Positions 45,779-55,476 of a stretch of 64,000 nucleotides of DNA are shown here, one piece after another. The translations under genes were made by a program, and so were the position numbers. Source of the stretch: Mangrovibacterium sp041596335 (lineage in GTDB: Bacteria; Bacteroidota; Bacteroidia; Bacteroidales; Prolixibacteraceae); the NCBI RefSeq assembly GCF_041596335.1, contig NZ_JBFHIT010000005.1, forward strand, positions 114,055 through 178,054, written 5' to 3'. The stretch's first letter is position 1. Each line of letters begins with the position of its first letter. The notes under the pieces were generated by a model that saw nothing but the letters and a program-made list of their open reading frames with translations, had not been told where the DNA came from and ran no database searches.

Positions 45779-47407
45779 ATGTATAAAATAGTAGCCTTCC
45801 TGGTCTCACTGTTCATTTCCTGTAGTTGTTGGGCAATCGACTTGTGGTTGCCGGCCATTTTTGCCGACCAGATGGTTTTGCAGCGCGATCAGGAAGTGCC
45901 GGTGTGGGGAAAAACAGCGCCCGGTGCCACCGTCGAGCTGACTTTCGCAGGTCAACAGCTTGCCACCGTAGCAGCTAACGACGGGAGCTGGAAGATGATT
46001 CTAAGCCCGATGGCAGCTTCTGCACAATCGCGAACGATGAGCGTTGTTGCCAAACTAAACGGTGATGGCGTCAAATTGACGATTGACGATGTGCTGGTTG
46101 GCGAAGTTTGGTTTTGTGGAGGGCAGTCCAATATGTACCGTCCCTTTCGGATGCTGACGGGAGAGGCCGCTGAACCACAATATGAGCCTGTTGCCGACTA
46201 CCTGCGGCAGGAAGCGGCATCGGCCAATGATATACTATTTCGGCAGTTTCGGGTAGGACGTGCGCAAAGTGTTTTCGAACCCAAATCAGAGGGGAGAGGC
46301 AACTGGTCGAAGGCAATCGCGGGTGAAGTGAACGAGTTTTGCGGAACGGCTTACTTCTTTGGTCGCGAACTGCGCCGTGAATTGAACGTTCCTGTAGCCC
46401 TGATTAGCTGCAACTTGGGAGGAACGCGGATTGAACCCTGGATGCCAATCAACGCTTTTGATAAAGACAGTGCTCTTCAGTCGTTTTACCGAAACGAAAT
46501 TAACAGTATCAATCAGAAACTAGCTTCGTATGACGAAGAAATAGAGAACAAAATATATCAGCAATTGAGGGCCGAATGGGAAAAATGTACCAAAGAGGCA
46601 AAGAAGGTCGGAGTGAAGATCCCCAACGAACCCCGGAAACCGGAACATCCGGCGCAGGACAAGCAAGTTCCGGCTACCTTATACAATGGGATGATGCATC
46701 CGTTGATTCCCTATGCTGTGAAGGGAGCTATTTGGTATCAGGGCGAAAGTAACACGGGCAATTGGCCTGAAGAGTACGGAAAACGACTGATTACCATGGT
46801 GGAGGCCTGGCGCGAAGCCTGGGGGCAAAATGATTTTTATTTTTACTGTTGCCAGCTGGCAAATTATAAGGAACCGAATGATCTTCCCACGGATCAGGAT
46901 GACTGGGCAACTGTGCAGTTTCAGCAAAGCCGAATCCTTCAACTCGAAAACACAGGCTTGGCAGTCTTAAACGATATTGGTGAAGCACGCGATATTCACC
47001 CCAAAAATAAAATTGATGCCGGAAAACGTATTTCCCTGTGGGCATTGAAACAAGCTTACGGGAAGGACATTGTTTGCTGCGGCCCACTTTATAAATGCTC
47101 GGAAGTAAAAGCCGGCAAAATGTTGATCACCTTCGATCGGGTGGGATCGGGTTTGATGGTTGGACGGAAACAGCTGATGGAACCTGTTGTGCCGGTGGAT
47201 GAGCCGTTAGCGCGATTCCAGATTTGCGGTGTCGATGGAGTTTGGAAATGGGCTGAAGCCAAAATTATTAGTAAAGATCAAGTGGAGGTTTGGCATCCTT
47301 CAATCGCGAACCCCACAGAGGTAAGGTATGCCTGGTCATCCAATCCAAAGGGGGCAAACTTGTACAACAGGGAAGGTTTACCTGCATCGTTGTTCAAAAC
47401 AAAGTAG
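45779..47407 (+). CDS. Sialate O-acetylesterase-type (SASA/SGNH) carbohydrate esterase
   Basis: A 542-residue secreted esterase (signal peptide ending SCWA). An N-terminal sandwich opens LPAIFADQMVLQRDQEVPVWG. The catalytic block GGQSNM has Ser117, IWYQGESN is the second block, and DIHPKNKIDAGKRISLWAL carries the catalytic Asp/His. In PULs this family removes acetyl groups from sugars other than sialic acid, so here it probably deacetylates the glycan before glycosidases act. An inserted charged helix (about 240-285) lies between blocks. Acetylation of the substrate is the inference drawn. Confidence 0.92.
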   Translation: MYKIVAFLVSLFISCSCWAIDLWLPAIFADQMVLQRDQEVPVWGKTAPGATVELTFAGQQLATVAANDGSWKMILSPMAASAQSRTMSVVAKLNGDGVKLTIDDVLVGEVWFCGGQSNMYRPFRMLTGEAAEPQYEPVADYLRQEAASANDILFRQFRVGRAQSVFEPKSEGRGNWSKAIAGEVNEFCGTAYFFGRELRRELNVPVALISCNLGGTRIEPWMPINAFDKDSALQSFYRNEINSINQKLASYDEEIENKIYQQLRAEWEKCTKEAKKVGVKIPNEPRKPEHPAQDKQVPATLYNGMMHPLIPYAVKGAIWYQGESNTGNWPEEYGKRLITMVEAWREAWGQNDFYFYCCQLANYKEPNDLPTDQDDWATVQFQQSRILQLENTGLAVLNDIGEARDIHPKNKIDAGKRISLWALKQAYGKDIVCCGPLYKCSEVKAGKMLITFDRVGSGLMVGRKQLMEPVVPVDEPLARFQICGVDGVWKWAEAKIISKDQVEVWHPSIANPTEVRYAWSSNPKGANLYNREGLPASLFKTK

Positions 47408-47470
47408 CAATGTAAAATCATCGTAATTTCATTCTTAAAATAAACTAATCGATATATAAATATTAAACAC

Positions 47471-49990
47471 ATGAAGAGATTTTTTAGACATCCGGTTTTG
47501 ATGGCCTTGCTGATTAGCGTCGGTTTTGTGTCGTGCAGTACTCCGGAAAAGCAACATAGCAAGCTCAAACTTTGGTACGATGCTCCGGCAGCCGACTGGA
47601 ACGAAGCTTTGCCAATCGGTAACGGGCGTTTGGGCGCTATGGTTTTTGGAATTCCTGACCAGGAAAACATTCAGTTGAACGAAGAAACGCTTTGGTCGGG
47701 GGGGCCGCACAGAAATGACAATCCCGAGGCAAAAGAAATTTTAAGTGAAATTCGCCAGCTTTTGTTTAATGGTAAGTATAAAGAAGCCCACGATCTGGCA
47801 AACGCGAAGATTATCTCAGAAACATCGCATGGGATGAACTACGAAACGGTAGGTAATCTGAGGCTCAAATTCGATGGGCACGAAACTTACGCTGATTATT
47901 ACCGTGAGTTGGATATCGAGAATGCGGTGGCGAAAACCAGTTATACGGTTGATGGAGTCGAATATACCCGTGAGGTATTTACGTCATTCCCCGATCAGGT
48001 ATTGGTGGTAAAACTTACAGCTAGTGAAAATGGGAAGATTAGTTTTTCAGCCGGAATGGATCGCCCGGAACCTTCGGTAATTGAGGTGAAAACAGAGGGC
48101 GACAACATCCTCTCAATGACAGGAAAAGGGGCTGATTTGAAAAGCAAACGGACACCGGTAGACGCTCCCTCAATCGAAGGACGTGTCAACTTTGAATCGA
48201 GATTGAAAATTGTACCTCAAGGAGGCTCTCTGTCAGCATCTGAAAATACCTTGACCTTAAGCGGAGCCAATAGTGCCACCTTATATGTTTCAATTGCGAC
48301 AAACTTTGTTAACTATCAGGATGTGAGTGCCGATGAGCACCAACGCGCCACCGACTATTTGGCTAAGGCTGAAACAAAAACCTATGAGCAATTAAAATCG
48401 GATCATTCGGTGTTTTACCAAAACTATTTCAATCGGGTGTCGCTCGATTTAGGAGCGACTGATTCGATTAAAAATCCCACCGATGTTCGGATCAAACAAT
48501 TTAGTCAGGGGAACGATCCTGCGTTAGCAGCCCTTTATTACCAGTTTGGTCGTTACCTGTTGATTTGTTCTTCGCAGCCCGGCGGACAAGCCGGTAATTT
48601 GCAGGGAATCTGGTGTAATGATCTAACTCCACCTTGGAAAAGTGCCTATACAGTCAATATAAATACCGAAATGAATTACTGGCCAGCCGAACCAACGAAC
48701 CTTGCCGAAACGCACGAGCCGTTGATTGAGTTGGTGAAAGAGCTTTCCGAGGCGGGGCAGCAAACTGCCACCGATATGTATGGAGCCGATGGCTGGGTTT
48801 GTCATCACAACACCGACCTGTGGCGAATTTGTGGCCCGGTTGATGGCGCTACCTGGGGCATGTGGCCAAGCGGCGGCTTGTGGCTTAGCCAGCATTTGTG
48901 GGAGAAGTACCTGTACAACGGCGACTTGGAATACTTGCGCTCAGTGTATCCGGCCATGAAAGGTTCTGCCGAATTTTGCCTGAGCTTTTTAATACCGGAG
49001 CCTGAACATGGCTGGTTGGTTTTTAGCCCATCTACCTCGCCCGAAAACCGTCCGGCACACCATCCGAACATGGTAAATATCGCTTATGGTGCAACGATGG
49101 ACAACCAGTTGCTCCTCGATATGCTTTACAAAACCGCCGAAGCAGCCAGACGCCTGAATATTGACGCCGAACTGGTTCAGCAAATTGAAGCGACCATTCC
49201 GAAGCTGGCGCCGAACCAAATCGGTCAGCATGCCCAAATTCAGGAATGGATTCACGACTGGGACGATCCGGAAGATAAGCACCGCCATATTTCGATGTTA
49301 TATGCAATGCACCCTTCCAATCAGTTTTCGCCCTTCCGCACACCCGAACTGGCTGAGGCTGCGCGGAATGTGCTGATCTATCGCGGCGACCCGTCAACCG
49401 GCTGGTCGATGAACTGGAAAATTAACCAATGGGCTCGTTTGCTCGATGGCAACCATGCCTACAAAATGATGACCGACCAGATTAAACTGGTGGGGCGTCC
49501 CGATTCTCCCGGTGGTGGCGGAACTTATGTCAATATGTTCGATGCTCATCCTCCCTTCCAAATCGATGGCAACTTTGGTTTTACTGCCGGTTTAACCGAG
49601 ATGTTGCTGCAAAGTCATGATGGCGCCATACATTTGATTCCCGCCTTGCCCGACGTTTGGAAAACCGGAACTGTTACCGGATTGCGCGCCCGCGGTGGTT
49701 TCGATATTGAATTGCTGGAATGGGAAGACGGATCGATCGTGAAAGCGGTTCTCAAATCGAAATTGGGAGGAAATTGCCGGATTCGTTCGTATTCTGAGTT
49801 GACATTGGAAGGTGGCGAAGCGCTTACATCGGCGAATGGTGATAATGAAAACCCCTTCTATCAGGTTCCCGCTATTCAAGAACCTATAATCTCTGAAAAA
49901 GCTGAATTGAAAGGTTTTGAGGTGAAAGATACGTACCTGTATGATATTGCAACAGAGGCAGGACAAACCATCGTTCTGGTGAAAAAATAG
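47471..49990 (+). CDS. GH95 alpha-L-fucosidase (or alpha-L-galactosidase)
   Basis: An 839-residue lipoprotein (lipobox GFVSC). The GH95 layout is complete: N-terminal sandwich with LWYDAPAADWNEALPIGNGRLGAMVFG and QLNEETLWSGG, then an alpha/alpha barrel with NINTEMNYWPAEP (the Asn pair that positions water), SPSTSPENRPAHH (likely general acid Glu), GWSMNWKINQWARL and the QIDGNFGFTAGLTEMLLQSH block. These enzymes invert alpha-1,2-linked L-fucose or L-galactose. Together with GH29 it gives two unrelated fucosidase mechanisms in one locus, a strong sign that the glycan carries fucose. It lies 63 bp after the esterase gene and 9 bp before the next gene. Confidence 0.96.
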   Translation: MKRFFRHPVLMALLISVGFVSCSTPEKQHSKLKLWYDAPAADWNEALPIGNGRLGAMVFGIPDQENIQLNEETLWSGGPHRNDNPEAKEILSEIRQLLFNGKYKEAHDLANAKIISETSHGMNYETVGNLRLKFDGHETYADYYRELDIENAVAKTSYTVDGVEYTREVFTSFPDQVLVVKLTASENGKISFSAGMDRPEPSVIEVKTEGDNILSMTGKGADLKSKRTPVDAPSIEGRVNFESRLKIVPQGGSLSASENTLTLSGANSATLYVSIATNFVNYQDVSADEHQRATDYLAKAETKTYEQLKSDHSVFYQNYFNRVSLDLGATDSIKNPTDVRIKQFSQGNDPALAALYYQFGRYLLICSSQPGGQAGNLQGIWCNDLTPPWKSAYTVNINTEMNYWPAEPTNLAETHEPLIELVKELSEAGQQTATDMYGADGWVCHHNTDLWRICGPVDGATWGMWPSGGLWLSQHLWEKYLYNGDLEYLRSVYPAMKGSAEFCLSFLIPEPEHGWLVFSPSTSPENRPAHHPNMVNIAYGATMDNQLLLDMLYKTAEAARRLNIDAELVQQIEATIPKLAPNQIGQHAQIQEWIHDWDDPEDKHRHISMLYAMHPSNQFSPFRTPELAEAARNVLIYRGDPSTGWSMNWKINQWARLLDGNHAYKMMTDQIKLVGRPDSPGGGGTYVNMFDAHPPFQIDGNFGFTAGLTEMLLQSHDGAIHLIPALPDVWKTGTVTGLRARGGFDIELLEWEDGSIVKAVLKSKLGGNCRIRSYSELTLEGGEALTSANGDNENPFYQVPAIQEPIISEKAELKGFEVKDTYLYDIATEAGQTIVLVKK

Positions 49991-49999
49991 GTTTGAATT

Positions 50000-51382
50000 A
50001 TGATATTGGAGAAACAAATTACAATTCGGAAATTGATTGGTGCTCTGGCCTTGAGTTTGTTGGTGTCTGTCGTTTATGCGCAGAATCCAGTCTTTACGCA
50101 TGTGTTTACTGCCGATCCTTCGCCGCACGTTTGGCCTGACGACGATCGCCTTTGGGTCTATACTTCTCATGATGAACCCGGTTCTAATAATCATTATGGG
50201 ATGACGGGCTATCATGCGTTTTCGACGACCGATATGGTGAATTGGACAGACCACGGACGGATTTTGCATTTAGAAAATGTAGCGTGGGCCGAAAGTCATG
50301 CCTGGGCGATGGATGCCGTCTATTATCGCGGCAACTATTACCTCATTTATTGCATGAAAGAAGCCGGGATCGGACTGTTCCGCACAGGTGTTGCCCGTAG
50401 CGATGTTCCTGAAGGGCCCTTCACTGATCTGGGCTATATTAAGGGCGTTGAGTTTGGTCAGGATCCGGCTATCTTTATTGATGATGATGGAACGCCTTAT
50501 TTGTTTTGGGGGCACGACCGCCAATGTTACGGCGCAGAGTTAAATGATGATTTAATGTCGATTAAACCCGAAACCTATGTCGACCTGACTTCCCAGTTGA
50601 CCCATGTTTTTGAGGGGCCATGGGTGCACAAATACAACGGAAAATATTACCTCACTTATCCGGGATTAACGCCACGCCGTTGGCCAGAGAAGATGTTTTA
50701 TGCCGTTGCCGAAAAACCGTTGGGACCTTACGAATTTAAAGGGTGCTTTATCGACGATTTTGACGGACAGAGCGGAACCAATCATGGCGGTACGGTAACT
50801 TACAAAGGGAAAGACATCATGTTTTACCACAGTGCCTGGCTGTCGGGCGGATTAAGTGAAACCCGTTGTGTGATGGCCGATTACCTGAAGTATGACCAAA
50901 ATGGTGATATCATACCAATCGTTCCGTCGAAAGAAGGGTTGGGAATTGCCAAACGCACAAAGACAACCCTGCATTTAGAAGCAGAAAATGGATTTGCTGC
51001 CGGTGGCGAATTATACAATGTGATTGTTGATACCTGGATAAAAGATTACAGCGGTAAAGGATATGTTACCAACTTTGATAATCCCTACGACCATGTTTCA
51101 ATTTTGGCTCAGGTAGCAAAACCTTCAAAATATCGGTTTAAAGTAAGCTATGCTTCACCCGATGGGGAATCAAATCACGATGTTTTGATCAATAGCCATC
51201 AGTACAAAGATTTTGTTTTCCCACAATCGGAAGCATTCCGCGAGATTGATTTCGGAATTGTTGAACTGAAAGCGGGTGATAATCTGATTCGCATTTTTAA
51301 AAGAAACTGGAAACCTTCGCAAGGACAACTAGCCATCGATTACGTTGAGTTGGAACAGGTGTTTGAGGAGGAAAACCAATAA
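50000..51382 (+). CDS. GH43-family hydrolase with C-terminal CBM35/CBM6-like module
   Basis: A 460-residue secreted protein (signal peptide ending VVYAQ). The propeller carries TADPSPHVWPDDDRLWVYTSHD (base Asp), FGQDPAIFIDDDGTPYLFWG (middle Asp) and FEGPWVHKYNGKYYL (acid Glu), all as expected for GH43 but in a different subfamily from the gene at 41362. Residues about 320-460 form a binding module opening HLEAENGF and closing LAIDYVELE, CBM35/CBM6-like. It should release arabinose, xylose or galactose. It starts 9 bp after GH95, indicating translational closeness. Confidence 0.92.
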   Translation: MILEKQITIRKLIGALALSLLVSVVYAQNPVFTHVFTADPSPHVWPDDDRLWVYTSHDEPGSNNHYGMTGYHAFSTTDMVNWTDHGRILHLENVAWAESHAWAMDAVYYRGNYYLIYCMKEAGIGLFRTGVARSDVPEGPFTDLGYIKGVEFGQDPAIFIDDDGTPYLFWGHDRQCYGAELNDDLMSIKPETYVDLTSQLTHVFEGPWVHKYNGKYYLTYPGLTPRRWPEKMFYAVAEKPLGPYEFKGCFIDDFDGQSGTNHGGTVTYKGKDIMFYHSAWLSGGLSETRCVMADYLKYDQNGDIIPIVPSKEGLGIAKRTKTTLHLEAENGFAAGGELYNVIVDTWIKDYSGKGYVTNFDNPYDHVSILAQVAKPSKYRFKVSYASPDGESNHDVLINSHQYKDFVFPQSEAFREIDFGIVELKAGDNLIRIFKRNWKPSQGQLAIDYVELEQVFEEENQ

Positions 51383-51398
51383 ACTAAAACAAACGATT

Positions 51399-53033
51399 AT
51401 GAAGATACTATTTTCAACATTACTTTCTCTATTGGTGATGTTCACAGCATTTTCTCAGGAAATAAAAGTGGATGCAAACCTGGAAGGCGAAAAATTTGAG
51501 CACTTGTGGAGTAAGTGTGTAGGTGCAGGACGAGCAAACGAAGGACTTCGAGCCGGTTGGCTCGAACAATTGGAGTTGGTACAGCAAACCTGTGGTTTTG
51601 AAACGGTTCGTTTCCACGGACTTTTTCACGACGATATGTTCCCCGTTTTGGAGGAAAAAGGCCAAACGGTGTACAACTGGCAATATATTGATGATCTGTT
51701 CGACCGGATGCTCGATTTGAATGTGCGTCCGTTTGTTGAGTTAAGCTTTTTCCCACCCAACATGGCAGCCGAAGATTCGCAGACCGTATTCTGGTGGAAA
51801 GCAAAAACAACTCCCGGATCGGACTACCTCGAAAAATGGCATGACCTGGTAAAAGCCTTCACCGCGCATTGTGTCGACCGATACGGAATTGATGAAGTTC
51901 GCTCCTGGTATTTTGAGGTGTGGAATGAGCCCAACCTGAGCCGGGCATTTTTCGATGGTACCAAATCGCAGTATTTCGCTTTGTATAAGGCTTCGGTACA
52001 GGCTGTGCGCTCGGTCGACAGCCAGCTGAAAGTAGGCGGGCCATCAACCAGTAACTTTGTGGCCGACGATCGTTATGAAGGCGAACGCGAAGACACCAAG
52101 GGGTTCACCAAAACATTTACAGCCGAAAACATCAACGAGCTGCAATGGCGGGGAGTCTGGATTGAAGATTTCCTAAGCTACTGCGAACAGGAAAAACTTC
52201 CCGTTGATTTTATCAGTTGTCATCCTTATCCAACCGATTATCCGCTTGACCCGCGCACCGGCAAAGGAAAGGACTTTTCACGCTTTGTACAATCTACGGT
52301 CATCGACATAAAATGGCTGAACGAGGTTGTTGCCAAAAGTGCATACCCTAATGCCGAATTGCACCTGACCGAATGGAATACCAGTCCGAACAGCCGCGAT
52401 GCCATGCACGACTTTTTACCTCCGGCAGCTTATATTGTTCGTACTAACCTCGAATGTATTGGGCTCACAAATTCGCTGGCATTCTGGACATTCACCGATA
52501 TTTTTGAAGAAAAGGGCGGGGCTGCCAGTATTTTCCATGGCGGTTTTGGAATGATAAACTTCCAGGGTTTGGTGAAACCCTCGTACCATGCCTACCGGAT
52601 GCTTCACGAGCTGGGCGACGAAAAGCTATTCAAAAACGATTATCTGTTTGTTAGTCGGAAGTCGGGCAATAAAAAGTTGGTCGCATTGGCTTACAATTAC
52701 CCCGAAGATCATTACAATGCGGTGCCATCAAGTATCAAAAAGATTGAGAAGTACGAGGAAGGCGCTACCCGGCAGCTCAACTTCACGCTTTCTGATTTAA
52801 AGCCTGGCACCCAGTTTACGATTGAAACCCTGGATAAGGATCATGGAAATATTTATAATGAATGGGAAAAAATGGGTAAGCCTGAACCTCCAACACGTGA
52901 GCAGATTAAGGTGTTGAAAATGGCTGCCAACGCCCTTCATACAGAAATTGTTGAGGCTGATGCCTCAGGAAAACTGACTATCAATCGCGAGATGTCACCC
53001 TGGAGTTTGGTATTGATCAGGCAAATCAACTAA
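51399..53033 (+). CDS. GH39-family beta-xylosidase-like enzyme
   Basis: About 544 residues from the ATG at 51399, 16 bp after the GH43 stop, which begins a clean signal peptide (…FTAFSQ). An in-frame ATG at 51345 inside the preceding gene is less likely. The TIM barrel contains RFHGLFHDDMF, FVELSFFPP, acid/base Glu177 in FEVWNEPNLS and nucleophile Glu325 in LTEWNTSP. A C-terminal sandwich follows. GH39 includes beta-xylosidases and alpha-L-iduronidases. An iduronidase-type role is possible given the lyases. It is the last PUL gene, with a strong terminator 80 bp downstream. Confidence 0.92.
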   Translation: MKILFSTLLSLLVMFTAFSQEIKVDANLEGEKFEHLWSKCVGAGRANEGLRAGWLEQLELVQQTCGFETVRFHGLFHDDMFPVLEEKGQTVYNWQYIDDLFDRMLDLNVRPFVELSFFPPNMAAEDSQTVFWWKAKTTPGSDYLEKWHDLVKAFTAHCVDRYGIDEVRSWYFEVWNEPNLSRAFFDGTKSQYFALYKASVQAVRSVDSQLKVGGPSTSNFVADDRYEGEREDTKGFTKTFTAENINELQWRGVWIEDFLSYCEQEKLPVDFISCHPYPTDYPLDPRTGKGKDFSRFVQSTVIDIKWLNEVVAKSAYPNAELHLTEWNTSPNSRDAMHDFLPPAAYIVRTNLECIGLTNSLAFWTFTDIFEEKGGAASIFHGGFGMINFQGLVKPSYHAYRMLHELGDEKLFKNDYLFVSRKSGNKKLVALAYNYPEDHYNAVPSSIKKIEKYEEGATRQLNFTLSDLKPGTQFTIETLDKDHGNIYNEWEKMGKPEPPTREQIKVLKMAANALHTEIVEADASGKLTINREMSPWSLVLIRQIN

Positions 53034-53113
53034 GTAGTTTCTGTTTGAAGATCCATCATCGGTTTAGATATTAGATCCATCGTGGCTTTCTTGCGTTTTC
53101 GTGAGTGATTTTA

Positions 53114-53176
53114 CCCGCTGCATTTCGGCCTAAAGGCTCTTTTCCCGAATGCAGTGGGTTTTTTTGTTTTTTCTTT
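53114..53176 (+). terminator. Strong intrinsic terminator at the end of the PUL
   Basis: CCCGCTGCATTTCGG at 53114-53128 pairs almost fully with CCCGAATGCAGTGGG at 53144-53158, followed by a T tract (TTTTTTTGTTTTTT, from 53159). It closes the enzyme operon after GH39. Confidence 0.9.
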
Positions 53177-53702
53177 CGACGCCAGTATTCCGGAACAAGT
53201 CTATTGAACCGGATATATTCGTGCACCAGTTTGCCGGTCTTTTACCTGGTCGGAAGGTAGGGGGGGCTTGTACGGGCGATTTGTGGCTTCGTATATAACT
53301 TTTTAGCCTCCTTCAAATCAGGCACCGTAATTCCAATATGCTCGCTGTTTTTGGTTGAGTGAACGTGTGAGCAAGAATGACAAGGCCTTAGGAGTAAGAA
53401 CCATGGACTGAAATCGCGGGCAGCAATAGCTACCTCTCATTTCCCTATACAGCGTCCAAAGCACAAGAGTTCTGCTCCTGCCACTCACTTAAATTGTGTG
53501 CCCAGACACTAAACAGTCCATCTGCCAATGGTGCCAAAACAATACAATATTGGGGGGCTAATCCAAAGGTTAACATTCATTAACTGAAATGGCAAACGGT
53601 CCTTGCTGCATTCTGATACCTTGTGCGAGCATTGGGCTTTGGAATAACAAATAAGCCAATTCGTTGTTACAATACACCGCGTATAAACAAATTCAACAGA
53701 TT
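53177..53702. other. Intergenic region after the PUL, mostly decayed sequence
   Basis: About 520 bp between the PUL terminator and the gene at 53703. Apart from the VOC remnant I see no complete coding frame. A short minus-strand stretch near 53450-53515 (FSVWAHNLSEWQEQNS-like) may be another decayed fragment, but it is too short to name. No clear TAnnTTTG promoter for the downstream gene was found. Confidence 0.4.
53269..53388 (-). pseudogene. Remnant of a glyoxalase/VOC-superfamily gene
   Basis: On the minus strand, codons 53343 down to 53293 translate as EHIGITVPDLKEAKKLY, the classic first beta-alpha unit of glyoxalase/bleomycin-resistance (VOC) proteins. The frame ends at a stop about 20 codons further on, and no start codon with a fitting N-terminus precedes it. 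The rest of the fold is missing. It lies in the 0.63-kb gap after the PUL terminator, so this gap appears to hold decayed DNA at the locus edge. Confidence 0.5.
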
Positions 53703-55229
53703 ATGAATAGCATGAAAAGCTTAATCCTTGTAGTCCTTTTAGCATGGTCTCAAATTGGATTCGCACAGGATTCTGACAACCTTACGGTTTACCGAACAGA
53801 TTTCAAGGATGTTTCGGGCAACAACACGGTATCTATTACCAGTTACGAAAAAAATGGGAAACATTATGTATATGCCGGAGGTGAAGGCGACATTGATGTA
53901 TTTAGCCTCGATACACACGGAAAGTTAACCCATGTAGAAAATCAGGAACTTTATAAAAAGAAAGGTCCGGCAAGAGGAATGGTTGCCGACAACATTAAAG
54001 GAACTGACTACCTGTTTGTGGCCAACAAATACGGAGATGCCATCGAAGTATTCGAAATTCTGGACAATGGCGCGTTGGAACAGGTGTTTATGATACACGA
54101 CACTGAGGATATTCACATTGGTATCGGAATCACCTTGCAGGTAATCCATATGAAAGATGCTTCCTATCTTTTTGCAGGAGGTTTGGAAGACGCGCCGGGC
54201 CTAAGTTGTTTCCGGATCCATGAGGATGGAAAGCTTACCCACGTGCAATCGATGAAAGATGATGACAACATACATACCGATGGCATCATTGGTATGTTTG
54301 TCCACCAAGTTGACGGAAAAACCTTTTTATACACCGGTGGATTTCAGGATAATGGAGTTAGTAGCTTTCGGGTATATGATAATGGAAAGTTCAAAAACAT
54401 CAACAACATCAGCGATAACACGACCGACAGGTTCTTAACCGGGACCTACCCTGTTACAGGAGCCACCATTGGAAACAATCACTATGTTGTTGTGGGGCAC
54501 CGTCATCATAAATATTACACCCGAGAGGGCTTTATTAAAAAGACTGATTTTGTGTATCATGGCGATGCCGTTACAGTTTTTAAAGTCGGTAAAAAAGGAG
54601 AACTTATCCTACACTCGGTTTTAAAAGACGATGAGCAGACCAAGTTGCAAGGGCAGACCAGAATCGAAGTTGTCTCGGTAAACAACACCGAAGCGATCCT
54701 GGCAGTAGGCACACGAGACGATGCCAGCATCCAGCTATGCAAACTGAATGAACAAGGGATACTTAGCCCGATAAATTACCTGGAAACCGGATTCCCGATT
54801 TATTACGGCTTAAGGTCGCTCAGAATTGGCGATGACGATTTCCTCGTTGCAGGTTCCATTGATTGGGGATTTAAAAAAATTGCGGCCTATAAGCTTGGGC
54901 CTGTCGATCCCGCTACTTCGGGTAAAGTGCTTAGGCATGTAGTTGGGTTTAAGTTTAAAAAAGATGCTCAGCCTGAGAAAGTCAGCGAAGCGTTGGCGAT
55001 GTTCGAGAACCTCAAAAACGAGGTGCCCGGAATAAGTAAGTTGGAATGGGGATTAAACAACAGTACAGAAGGACTTAGCAAAGGATTCGAGTATTGCTTT
55101 ACGATTTCCTTTAACGACGTACATGCCCGAGAGGTGTATGTGTTCCATAAAGCGCATTTAACAGCAGGTAAAAAGATAACACCACTCCTGGATGACGTTT
55201 TTGTAATGGACTATTGGACTGAAGAATAA
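53703..55229 (+). CDS. Secreted beta-propeller protein fused to a C-terminal Dabb domain
   Basis: About 508 residues from the ATG at 53703 (or 53712), giving a signal peptide MKSLILVVLLAWSQIGFAQ. An upstream in-frame ATG at 53664 only adds a hydrophilic tail. Residues about 35-400 are repeated blades of the type VYAGGEGDIDVFSLDTHGKLTHV, as in lactonase-like propellers. Residues about 410-508 form a Dabb (stress-responsive alpha/beta barrel) domain: LRHVVGFKFKKDAQPEKVSE … GFEYCFTISFNDVHAREVY … VFHKAHL. Dabb domains are usually small dimeric enzymes or detoxification proteins. The fusion to a secreted propeller is unusual. It follows the PUL but is outside its terminator. Its function is unknown. 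Confidence 0.75.
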   Translation: MNSMKSLILVVLLAWSQIGFAQDSDNLTVYRTDFKDVSGNNTVSITSYEKNGKHYVYAGGEGDIDVFSLDTHGKLTHVENQELYKKKGPARGMVADNIKGTDYLFVANKYGDAIEVFEILDNGALEQVFMIHDTEDIHIGIGITLQVIHMKDASYLFAGGLEDAPGLSCFRIHEDGKLTHVQSMKDDDNIHTDGIIGMFVHQVDGKTFLYTGGFQDNGVSSFRVYDNGKFKNINNISDNTTDRFLTGTYPVTGATIGNNHYVVVGHRHHKYYTREGFIKKTDFVYHGDAVTVFKVGKKGELILHSVLKDDEQTKLQGQTRIEVVSVNNTEAILAVGTRDDASIQLCKLNEQGILSPINYLETGFPIYYGLRSLRIGDDDFLVAGSIDWGFKKIAAYKLGPVDPATSGKVLRHVVGFKFKKDAQPEKVSEALAMFENLKNEVPGISKLEWGLNNSTEGLSKGFEYCFTISFNDVHAREVYVFHKAHLTAGKKITPLLDDVFVMDYWTEE

Positions 55230-55399
55230 TAAGTGAGCATTGGCAAACAAGTGACGATCTTGCGGAACTCCGAATCAAAGCCCTCATTGCCTGTTAATTC
55301 AGGCCTCTTTTCAGGTTCCGCTTTTTGTCCGCAATGGCAGTTTATTTATGCCACCAATCTTATTGCCAAACAAACACCAATACCGAATTTTACACGATA

Positions 55400-55440
55400 A
55401 GAGGCAGGCCATGTGAAAAATAGCCTGCCTCTATATTTGT
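55400..55440. terminator. Bidirectional terminator between convergent genes
   Basis: A perfect 10-bp stem (AGAGGCAGGC at 55400-55409 with GCCTGCCTCT at 55423-55432) lies between the convergent genes ending at 55229 (+) and 55477 (-). AT-rich flanks follow on both sides (ATATTTGTTTATT on the plus side). Confidence 0.8.
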
Positions 55441-55476
55441 TTATTCTATATCATGCAAATGCATCGATAGAAGTAT

